Assembly (NCBI GenBank): GCA_001603055.1
Contig: LVAZ01000283.1
Location: 7,501-13,063, forward strand
DNA length: 5,563 nt
Direction: 5' to 3'
From: Victivallales bacterium Lenti_02
GTDB taxonomy: Bacteria; Verrucomicrobiota; Lentisphaeria; Oligosphaerales; Lenti-02
Below are positions 1 through 5,069 of this stretch, in pieces. How positions within the stretch are numbered: position 1 is the stretch's first letter; each line of letters opens with the position of its first letter. The notes beneath the pieces are model-generated. The model made no database searches, was not told the DNA's origin, and saw only the letters and a list, made by a program, of their open reading frames with translations. A program made the translations under genes and the position numbers.

Positions 1-21
1 GCGGGTGTGGGGCTGGGTTTC

Positions 22-420
22 TCAGCCGGCTTTGACGGTGATGCGGCGGGGCTGGGCTTCCTTGGCCTTGGGGAGGGTCAGGCGGAGGACGCCGTTCTTG
101 ACCACGGCCTTGATGCCGGCCCGGTCGATGGTGTTGCCGAGGGTGAAGGAGCGCTCGTAGTCGCCGCTGGTGTACTCCTGGAAGTTGAGGGTGTAGCCTT
201 CCGGGGCCTTGGGGACGTAGCTGCCGCGAATGGTCAGCTCGCTGCCGTCGAGGTCGATCTGGACGCTGGCCTCGTCGACCCCCGGCATGTCGCCGACCAG
301 CAGGACCTGGGTTTCGTTCTCGACGATGTCGAAGCGGGGGACGAAGACGGGGGTCTCGCTGGCCCGTTCGGCGGTCGCCGGCGTCTGTTTCTCGCGTTTG
401 GTGAGGGTGCTGTCAGCCAT
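22..420 (-). CDS. Small heat-shock protein, Hsp20/alpha-crystallin family (second gene of tandem pair)
   Basis: A 132-residue cytoplasmic small heat-shock chaperone, an ATP-independent holdase that binds unfolding proteins. A charged, low-complexity N-terminal stretch of about 25 residues precedes the alpha-crystallin domain (about 27-121). That domain begins VFVPRFDIVE, contains DMPGV (44-48) and an EYTSGDYERSF strand, and ends in the family signature NGVLRLTLPK (109-118). The C-terminal tail carries the I-x-V anchor (I127-V129), used in this family to dock onto neighbouring subunits in the oligomer. The start at MADST was chosen because AAGGAGGA lies 7 nt upstream; the longer open frame further upstream overlaps the preceding hsp20. 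That gene's stop codon is only 17 nt away, so the two are co-transcribed and probably translationally coupled. The family assignment is clear. The specific paralogue name is not. Confidence 0.95.
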   Translation of the reverse strand: MADSTLTKREKQTPATAERASETPVFVPRFDIVENETQVLLVGDMPGVDEASVQIDLDGSELTIRGSYVPKAPEGYTLNFQEYTSGDYERSFTLGNTIDRAGIKAVVKNGVLRLTLPKAKEAQPRRITVKAG

Positions 421-427
421 TTTCGTA

Positions 428-435
428 TCCTCCTT
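428..435 (-). promoter_or_regulatory. Shine-Dalgarno sequence of second hsp20
   Basis: AAGGAGGA on the minus strand, 7 nt before the ATG at 420 and just after the stop codon of the first hsp20 (438-440). It fixes the start of the second gene and suggests termination-reinitiation coupling. Confidence 0.85.
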
Positions 436-437
436 GA

Positions 438-884
438 TCAGCCTGCCTTGACGGTGATCTTCTTGGGCTTCTCGGTCTCGGGTTTGGGCAGGACGACCTG
501 GAGAATGCCCTTCTGGTACTGGGCGGCGACCCGTTCGGAGTCCACATGGAAGGGGAGGGCGAAGGAGCGGACGAAGCTGCCCGCGCCGCGCTCCTGCCGG
601 ATCAGGGTCTGGCCCTGGTCGAGCTTCTCGGCCTCGCGGATGCCGCGAATGGTGACGGTGTCGTTCTTGACGGTGATTTCGAGCTTGTCGGGGTCGATGC
701 CGGGGAGTTCGGCCGTGAGCAGGGCGTTGTCCTCGCCGACCCAGATGTTGACCGCCGGGAATTCCGCGAACCGGGACATGCCGGTGCGGGCGAGCGGTTC
801 CATGAACTGGTTGAATTCCCGTTGCAGCCGGTCCAGTTCGCCCCAGAGACTGCCATGCCGTTTGATGGGCCATGTCCAAAGCAT
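438..884 (-). CDS. Small heat-shock protein, Hsp20/alpha-crystallin family (first gene of tandem pair)
   Basis: A 148-residue small heat-shock chaperone of the cytoplasm. The N-terminal arm (1-45) is the type common in bacterial Hsp20s, with Trp-rich MLWTWP and an amphipathic LWGELDRLQREFNQFMEP helix. The alpha-crystallin domain (about 45-135) contains VNIWVGEDNALLTAELPG, the LEITVKNDTVTIRG strands, and the closing KGILQVVLPK (125-134), a variant of the usual NGVL..PK signature. The tail ends in KKITVKAG with the I-x-V oligomerisation motif, and its last six residues are identical to those of the downstream paralogue. The ATG at 884 was chosen because AAGGAGG lies 7 nt upstream. An in-frame ATG nine codons earlier would place that Shine-Dalgarno sequence inside the gene. 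It leads a two-gene operon behind a sigma-54-like promoter. In some bacteria such paired Hsp20s co-assemble; whether these do is unknown. Confidence 0.95.
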   Translation of the reverse strand: MLWTWPIKRHGSLWGELDRLQREFNQFMEPLARTGMSRFAEFPAVNIWVGEDNALLTAELPGIDPDKLEITVKNDTVTIRGIREAEKLDQGQTLIRQERGAGSFVRSFALPFHVDSERVAAQYQKGILQVVLPKPETEKPKKITVKAG

Positions 885-891
885 TGTCGTG

Positions 892-898
892 CCTCCTT
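892..898 (-). promoter_or_regulatory. Shine-Dalgarno sequence of first hsp20
   Basis: AAGGAGG on the minus strand with a 7-nt spacer to the ATG at 884. It decides between this start and the upstream in-frame ATG at 911, which lacks a comparable site. Confidence 0.85.
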
Positions 899-938
899 GT
901 GGTGTTTTCATGGCTTTGATGTTGGGTTCTCCACCGCT

Positions 939-958
939 GGTCCGGGACCCGTTCCCGG
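939..958 (-). repeat. Inverted repeat in the hsp20 5' untranslated region
   Basis: CCGGGA and TCCCGG arms are separated by 5 nt (942-958). An overlapping GGTCC-G-GGACC palindrome lies at 939-949. In the predicted leader transcript (about 976 to 885) this would form a small GC hairpin well upstream of the ribosome-binding site. A role in mRNA stability or thermosensing is possible, but no pairing with the Shine-Dalgarno sequence is evident. Confidence 0.3.
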
Positions 959-986
959 GGCGGGGGAGCATCGTCGGTTGTGATTT

Positions 987-1002
987 AGCAGAGGCCGTGC
1001 CA
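987..1002 (-). promoter_or_regulatory. Sigma-54 (RpoN) type -24/-12 promoter for the hsp20 operon
   Basis: The minus strand reads TGGCACGGCCTCTGCT, against the established consensus TGGCAC-N5-TTGCW. The -24 GG (1001-1000) and the -12 GC (989-988) are separated by exactly 10 nt, the spacing RpoN requires. The only departure is C for the first T of TTGC. Transcription would start near 976, giving a leader of about 90 nt before the first hsp20. An RpoN promoter implies control by an ATP-driven enhancer-binding protein, and a palindrome at 1108-1122 is a candidate site for it. The evidence is a sequence match only, but motif, spacing and position all agree. Confidence 0.7.
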
Positions 1003-1007
1003 AACTC

Positions 1008-1035
1008 TTGAAAAACTGGATTATGTTATTGTAAT
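1008..1035 (+). promoter_or_regulatory. Sigma-70-like promoter for the URO-D/glycyl-radical operon
   Basis: TTGAAA (1008-1013) and TGTAAT (1030-1035) match the -35 and -10 consensus at five of six positions each, with a 16-nt spacer. They lie in an AT-rich patch (about 1003-1065) that stands out from the GC-rich surroundings. Transcription from about 1043 would give a long leader of about 175 nt before the ATG at 1220, containing the palindrome at 1108-1122. This is the best plus-strand candidate in the intergenic region, though AT-rich patches easily give chance matches. Confidence 0.45.
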
Positions 1036-1107
1036 ATATTTGTATTAAGCATGATACAGATTCATGAGAAGAGGTGCGCCTCCCCTGTTCAAGGCTGCTT
1101 TCACGCT

Positions 1108-1122
1108 GGGACAATTTGTCCC
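1108..1122. promoter_or_regulatory. Perfect 7-1-7 palindrome, candidate regulator-binding site
   Basis: GGGACAATTTGTCCC consists of arms GGGACAA and TTGTCCC around a single T. Its centre is about 139 bp upstream of the predicted sigma-54 start for the hsp20 operon, within the usual range for a bacterial enhancer-binding-protein site. It is also about 70 bp downstream of the plus-strand promoter candidate, so it could instead be an operator for the URO-D/glycyl-radical operon. A weaker repeat, CATGA-N7-TCATG, lies at 1050-1066. The rest of the 885-1219 gap shows no gene. Confidence 0.5.
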
Positions 1123-1219
1123 GGTGGTGGGTCGGGTGGGTCAAAATTATCTGCTTCCGTTGTGCGGGCGGCGCGGGCGGTTTACAGTGGCGCGGGTTTC
1201 CTCCACGAAAGGGCTGGCC

Positions 1220-2200
1220 ATGACCCCGCGCGAGATCATCCTGGCGAACATCGAGTTCCGTTGCGACGAGCGGATCGGTTTTCATTTCGGCGGCGGTCGC
1301 CGCAACGACTTCGTGGGGGCGGGCTGTCGGCATGACATCCCGACCAAGACCTGGACCGAGGGGGAGTTCGAGTACTCGACCGATATCTGGGGCAATGTCT
1401 GGTTCCGGGTGGTCGGTCTGTCGAAGGGGGGCGAGATTTTCCGTCCCGTGCTCGAGGACTGGACCGAGTTGGACAACCTGGCCCTGCCGGACCTGGACAA
1501 TCCGGCGTACTACGCGGCGGCGCGGGAGCTGGGGGCCTCGGGGGACGAGCGCTTCAAGCTGGGGGGCATGCCGGGGTGGCCCTTCGCCACCTGCCGCTAC
1601 ATGCGCAAGATGGAAATCTATTTCATGGACCTGATCGCCGAGCGGGAGCGGATCGATGTGCTGCATGATCGGGTGACCACCCTGCTCGAAGGCGTGATCG
1701 ACCGTTTCGGGGAGGCGGGGATGGACGGGGTGTTCTTCTGCGAGGACCTCGGGGTCCAGGACCGGGTGCTGATCGGTCCGGCCATGTGGAACGACATCTA
1801 CCGGCCGCTCTACGAGCGTCTCACCAGCCGGGCCCATGCCCACGGCATGAAGGTGCTCCAGCACTCCTGCGGGTTCAACTGGGAACTGGTCGACTCGCTC
1901 TGCGGTTCGGGGATCGACTGTCTCCAGTTCGACCAGCCCGCCGTGTACAACCAGCCCGCGTTGGCCGCCAAGTTGCGCGGGCACGGGGTGGGGCTGTATG
2001 CCCCCTGCGACATCCAGAAGGTGCTGCCCACCGGCAAGCGGGACTTCATCGAGGCCGAGACCCGGCGGCTGGTGGAGACCTTCCGGGGCGGTTTCATCGC
2101 CAAGAATTATCCGGACCTGCACGGCATCGGGGTCCAGCCCGAATGGGATCAGTGGGCCTACGAGGAATTCGTGCGCAGCGGCGATCCGAACGGGAAATAG
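1220..2200 (+). CDS. Uroporphyrinogen decarboxylase-fold protein, methyltransferase-like (URO-D/MtaA superfamily)
   Basis: A 326-residue cytoplasmic protein of the URO-D superfamily, which includes heme-pathway decarboxylases and the zinc/corrinoid methyltransferases MtaA, MtbA and CmuA. Visible family features are the N-terminal MTPREIILANIEF helix, the FFCEDLGVQ strand (172-180), and the GPAMWNDIYRPLYERL helix (186-201). The putative zinc ligands H215 and C217 are in KVLQHSCG, followed by GIDCLQF, YAPCDIQKVLPTG and GGFIAKNYPDL. H-x-C is the zinc-site hallmark of the methyltransferases and not of true heme-pathway URO-D. The usual late Gly-Cys-Gly ligand is absent: the equivalent region appears to read HGIGVQPEW. 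C263 is a possible substitute. The start was set at MTPREI; the open frame extends 52 codons upstream without family-like sequence, and a weak GAAAGGG precedes this ATG. It is the first gene of an operon, 3 nt before the glycyl-radical gene. The substrate is unknown; heme synthesis is unlikely. Confidence 0.85.
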   Translation: MTPREIILANIEFRCDERIGFHFGGGRRNDFVGAGCRHDIPTKTWTEGEFEYSTDIWGNVWFRVVGLSKGGEIFRPVLEDWTELDNLALPDLDNPAYYAAARELGASGDERFKLGGMPGWPFATCRYMRKMEIYFMDLIAERERIDVLHDRVTTLLEGVIDRFGEAGMDGVFFCEDLGVQDRVLIGPAMWNDIYRPLYERLTSRAHAHGMKVLQHSCGFNWELVDSLCGSGIDCLQFDQPAVYNQPALAAKLRGHGVGLYAPCDIQKVLPTGKRDFIEAETRRLVETFRGGFIAKNYPDLHGIGVQPEWDQWAYEEFVRSGDPNGK

Positions 2201-2203
2201 ACC

Positions 2204-4270
2204 ATGGCCGATCTCTGGCAACAGGTTCGCGCTCTGCGTGCCCGCGCCCACGCGGAGCTGGGAGATTGCCCGGCGCCGTTGCGCGAGGCGCGGTTGCTGC
2301 AAGCCGTGCTGGCGGGTATCCCCATCGGGATTTTGGACGGGGATTTGCTGGCGGGCGACTTTGGTCCGGCCTGCGGGGAGGTGGAGACGGTCTCCCTGCC
2401 GTCGGCGCCGGGCCTGCCGCCCGCTCCGGATGGTTCCCTTTGGCAAGCGCTCGACCGCTGGCATCTCCGGGCGGGCTACACGCTGGCCCACACCACGGTG
2501 GACTACCCGCTGGTTCTGCAACAGGGACTCGCGGCCATCGCGGCCGGGGCGCGGGCGCGGAACGGGGATGATCCGGTCCCCGAACGCCGCCTCCAGCGCG
2601 AGGCGATGGCTCTGGCGCTCGAAGCGGTCGTCGCCTGGGCGGAACGCTTTGCCGATCTGGCGGAGAATAGGGGACTGGCCGAACTGGCCGCCCGCTGCCG
2701 CCGGGTGCCCCGTGAACCCGCGCGCGACATGGCCGAGGCCATGCAGGCGCTATGGTTCGTCCACGCCGCTGTCGGTCTCTCCGAGCTGTCCCAGGCATCG
2801 CTCTCGCTGGGACGGCTGGACCAGTACGCCTATCCCTATTTCGCGGCGGACGGCCCCGCGCGGTCGCGGCGGTTGCTGGACGCTCTGTTCGCCAAGTTGA
2901 ACCGCTATGGCGACGCGGCCTGCGCGGTGAATCTGGGCGGAGCGGCTGGCGGGGGACGGGATTGCTTCAACGACTTGTCGCGGCTCATTGTGGAGGTGGT
3001 GGCGGAACGCCGGGCGCCGGCGCCGATTCTGGCCGCCCGCATCCACGACGGCATCGCCGCCGCCGATTTCGACCGTTTGACCGAACCGGCCCTGCTCCGG
3101 CTGTCCCAGCCCACCTTCTACGGCGAGGAACCCTGCCGGGAAGCCCTGCGGCGGCGCGGGGTCCCCGAGTCCGAACTGCCGGACTGGGGCGCGAACAGTT
3201 GCATGGGCCTGATGCTGCCGGGGGCCGAGATCGCGGACATGTGGGCGGGGGTGGTTCCCCTGCCGCTCGCTCTCGAACTGGCGCTCAACGGGGGACAGCC
3301 GCTGGCGGGCGAACTGCCCCTGGTCCTGACTACTCCGCCCCGGCGCGAATACGGCAGTTTGACCGAATTGCTCGGGCAGGTTCTGGCCTACGCGGACGAA
3401 CTGGTGGCCCTCTGCATCGGGCGGAACCGGGCGCACACGGCGCGGGTGGCGGCGGAATTCCCCAATCCCTTTCTCTCCGCCCTCACGGCCGACTGCATTC
3501 CGCGCGGGCAGGACCGGGCGGGCGGCGGCGCGCGCTACCATACCGGCACCGTCGAGGCGTTCGGGCTGGTGAACGTGGCGGACGCCCTGCACACTGTCCG
3601 GGTGCTGCACTTCGAGCGCGGAGCCAATTCCCTGACGGAACTGCTTGCCGCCGCGCAGGCGGATTTCGCCGGTCATGAGGCGCTGCTGGCCGAAATTCGG
3701 GCGCTGCCCAAATTCGGCGACGGGGATGCCGCCGTGGACGAACTGGCCGGGGAGCTGGCGCGGGGGTTCGCGGCCAGCGTCCGCCGCCATTCGCCCGAAC
3801 GACCCCAGTATCTTCCCTCCTTCCACACCCTCAATGCCCATATTCCGGCCGGTTCCCGCTACGGTGCGACGCTTGATGGTCGCCGGGCGGGCGCGCCCCT
3901 GGCCAAGAATGCGGGGCCGACCCTGCTCGGCCGCGCCCATGCCCACACCCGGACCGTGCAGTCCGCCGCCCGTCTGCCCCAGGCCGACTTCGCCGCCGGG
4001 CAGGCCCTCGATCTCAGCCTCGATGCCGAAAGCCTGCGCTCGATTGCCCCCCGGCGCGCCTTCCAGGCCCTGCTGCGGACCTATTTCGGCGGCGGCGGCT
4101 TGCAGGTCCAGGTCAACGGTCTGACCGCCGCCGATCTCCGCGCCGCCATCGCCCGGCCCGAGGCCCACGCCGACCTGCTGGTCCGCCTGGGCGGCTACAG
4201 CACCCGTTTCGTCACCCTCTCCCCCGCCGTCCAGCGCGAGATGGCCGAACGGTTCGAGGCGGGGCTGTAG
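2204..4270 (+). CDS. Divergent glycyl-radical enzyme, pyruvate formate-lyase superfamily
   Basis: A 688-residue protein of the PFL-like glycyl-radical family, shorter than the roughly 780-850 residues usual for PFL and the diol, choline and hydroxyproline enzymes. Landmarks are ILDGDLLAGDFG (43-54), GRLDQYAYPYF (203-213), GATLDGRRAGAPLAKNAGPT (554-573), and the glycyl-radical motif RLGGYSTRFVTLS (661-673). G664 is the expected radical site, against RVxGY in the family. The catalytic cysteine is probably C333 in WGANSCMGLMLPG. This matches neither the Cys-Cys of PFL nor the Gly-Cys-x-Glu of known dehydratases, lyases and decarboxylases, so an unknown reaction is likely. Such enzymes need a radical-SAM activase; none is in this window. 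The gene starts 3 nt after the URO-D-like stop with only a weak ribosome-binding site, suggesting translational coupling. Family membership is strong. The substrate cannot be read from the sequence. Confidence 0.85.
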   Translation: MADLWQQVRALRARAHAELGDCPAPLREARLLQAVLAGIPIGILDGDLLAGDFGPACGEVETVSLPSAPGLPPAPDGSLWQALDRWHLRAGYTLAHTTVDYPLVLQQGLAAIAAGARARNGDDPVPERRLQREAMALALEAVVAWAERFADLAENRGLAELAARCRRVPREPARDMAEAMQALWFVHAAVGLSELSQASLSLGRLDQYAYPYFAADGPARSRRLLDALFAKLNRYGDAACAVNLGGAAGGGRDCFNDLSRLIVEVVAERRAPAPILAARIHDGIAAADFDRLTEPALLRLSQPTFYGEEPCREALRRRGVPESELPDWGANSCMGLMLPGAEIADMWAGVVPLPLALELALNGGQPLAGELPLVLTTPPRREYGSLTELLGQVLAYADELVALCIGRNRAHTARVAAEFPNPFLSALTADCIPRGQDRAGGGARYHTGTVEAFGLVNVADALHTVRVLHFERGANSLTELLAAAQADFAGHEALLAEIRALPKFGDGDAAVDELAGELARGFAASVRRHSPERPQYLPSFHTLNAHIPAGSRYGATLDGRRAGAPLAKNAGPTLLGRAHAHTRTVQSAARLPQADFAAGQALDLSLDAESLRSIAPRRAFQALLRTYFGGGGLQVQVNGLTAADLRAAIARPEAHADLLVRLGGYSTRFVTLSPAVQREMAERFEAGL

Positions 4271-4282
4271 GTATTGTCGCAC

Positions 4283-4321
4283 AAAGAAAAACTCCCCCCG
4301 CGAGGGAAGTCGCGGGGGGAG
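4283..4321 (-). terminator. Intrinsic terminator of the rubrerythrin/desulfoferrodoxin operon
   Basis: Perfect 11-bp arms CTCCCCCCGCG (4292-4302) and CGCGGGGGGAG (4311-4321) flank an 8-nt loop whose outer A/T pair extends the stem to 12. On the minus strand the stem is followed by TTTTTCTTT (complement of 4283-4291), the classic U-tract. It lies 20 nt past the stop of the small gene ending at 4342. On the plus strand the stem is followed by G-rich sequence, so it is not a Rho-independent terminator for the glycyl-radical gene in that direction. Confidence 0.85.
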
Positions 4322-4341
4322 CGGGGAGGATGGGGGAACGG

Positions 4342-4605
4342 TCAGGGATGATCGAAGATCATGGTCTTGGTTTCGATGCCCTCGATGGCGGCCAGCTCAT
4401 TCTTCATGGCCGCGAGCTTCTGCTCGCCGCCGATGAAGTCGATGAGGAGGACGCCGCTGGGCGAGCAGAAGCCCTCGCCCGTGTCGTGCAGGCCGAGACG
4501 GGTGCGGATGCAGCAGCCGTAGGTGGTGAAAATCTGCTGCACGGCGGTGGCGTTTTTCAGCCGGTCGGTGATGTGGATGCCGACGATGATGTGTTTCTCG
4601 GGCAT
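4342..4605 (-). CDS. Small ACT-like protein, similar to TM1266-type iron-only hydrogenase system regulators
   Basis: An 87-residue soluble protein with no signal peptide or membrane segment. The layout is beta strand (HIIVGIHITD), helix (KNATAVQQIFTTYG), strand with R-x-RLGLH (34-40), strand (GVLLIDFIGG), helix (EQKLAAMKNELAAI) and strand (ETKTMIF). This resembles the ferredoxin-like, NikR-C-terminal/ACT-like fold of the TM1266 family, often annotated as a putative hydrogenase-system regulator. C31-C32 after YG and C47 in FCSPSG could bind a metal or cluster; that is inference. The ATG at 4605 has GGAGGG 8 nt upstream, and the gap to the desulfoferrodoxin stop is 17 nt, so it is the last gene of the oxidative-stress operon. 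The fold guess is moderate. The function is unknown, and a redox or metal-linked sensory role fits the company. Confidence 0.7.
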   Translation of the reverse strand: MPEKHIIVGIHITDRLKNATAVQQIFTTYGCCIRTRLGLHDTGEGFCSPSGVLLIDFIGGEQKLAAMKNELAAIEGIETKTMIFDHP

Positions 4606-4622
4606 GATCCAGTCCCTCCGGT

Positions 4623-5006
4623 TTAGGCTTTCCAGAGACCGTGCTTGTTGCAGTACTCGCGGGCGGTGATCTTGGCGCAGTCGCAGGTACAGAGGCAGAA
4701 GCAGGCTTCGGGGGCCATGCCGGGCTTCAGCTCCTGGCGGATGGTCTTGCCGTCGACCACCAGCTCGATCCACTGGATGTAGTGGTCGTCGACCATGGGA
4801 TGGGGGATGGAGCCGACCTTGACCTTGACGCCGCCCTCGACCTTCTCGATGACGGGGACGTGCTTCTCGGTCTTGGCGTCGGCGGTCTTTTCATCGAGCA
4901 GCTTCATCGGCTCGTCGCAGCAGACGAGCTGGCCCGCGCCGCCGTCGATCACTTCGATCAGGGCGCCGCAGAGCGGACAGTGGTAAATCTCGTGTTTCTT
5001 GGACAT
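4623..5006 (-). CDS. dfx: Desulfoferrodoxin (superoxide reductase, two-iron type)
   Basis: A 127-residue cytoplasmic superoxide reductase that reduces superoxide to hydrogen peroxide without making oxygen. The N-terminal desulforedoxin-like domain has the centre-I iron ligands C10, C13, C29 and C30 with the usual C-x2-C and C-C spacing. The C-terminal domain has centre-II ligands H49 (in EKHVP, with the catalytically helpful K48), H69 (PHPM), H75 (DDHYIQWIEL), C119 and H122 (YCNKHGLWK). All five are present, so the enzyme should be active. Oddly, the strand before the last ligand pair reads ACFCLCTCDC: five cysteines at alternate positions 102-110, where I know no such run in the family. The start has GGGAGA 6 nt upstream. 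It lies 63 nt after rubrerythrin and 17 nt before the small ACT-like gene. The peroxide it makes is the substrate of rubrerythrin, and electrons usually come from rubredoxin. Confidence 0.95.
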   Translation of the reverse strand: MSKKHEIYHCPLCGALIEVIDGGAGQLVCCDEPMKLLDEKTADAKTEKHVPVIEKVEGGVKVKVGSIPHPMVDDHYIQWIELVVDGKTIRQELKPGMAPEACFCLCTCDCAKITAREYCNKHGLWKA

Positions 5007-5036
5007 TCCGGGTCTCCCGTGAGGAATGGGGGGTGA

Positions 5037-5058
5037 CCGCCGTCCGACCGGGCGGCGG
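5037..5058 (-). repeat. Inverted repeat between rubrerythrin and desulfoferrodoxin
   Basis: CCGCCG and CGGCGG arms flank a 10-nt centre that can pair partly (CCG with CGG), in the 63-nt gap between the two genes. There is no following U-tract on the minus strand, so it is not an intrinsic terminator. A transcript-stabilising or attenuating hairpin is possible. Confidence 0.35.
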
Positions 5059-5069
5059 AACGGAGGGGA

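Noticed and set aside
885..980. RNA thermometer (ROSE or fourU) in the hsp20 leader
   Set aside because: The leader has a GC hairpin at 939-958 but no UUUU or strong complementary stretch facing the AAGGAGG site; only a 4-bp match was found.
7..1011. Long plus-strand open frame across both hsp20 genes
   Set aside because: It is antisense to two clear Hsp20 genes with strong ribosome-binding sites; its translation is Gly/Asp/Val-rich shadow sequence with no family resemblance.
1190..1212. Sigma-54-like TGGCGCGGGTTTCCT on the plus strand before the URO-D-like gene
   Set aside because: It lacks the GC dinucleotide at the required 10-nt spacing and the A of TGGCA.
1064..1219. 52-codon N-terminal extension of the URO-D-like gene
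   Set aside because: It has no family-like sequence and no ribosome-binding site, and would include the palindrome at 1108-1122 as coding; homologues of this type begin near MTPREI.
908..2521. 537-codon minus-strand open frame
   Set aside because: It is antisense to the URO-D-like gene and crosses into the glycyl-radical gene; its translation is Pro/Arg/Gln/His-rich, typical of a GC-rich shadow frame.
2750..4282. 510-codon minus-strand open frame
   Set aside because: It is antisense to the glycyl-radical gene, whose family motifs are unambiguous; the translation has no recognisable domain.
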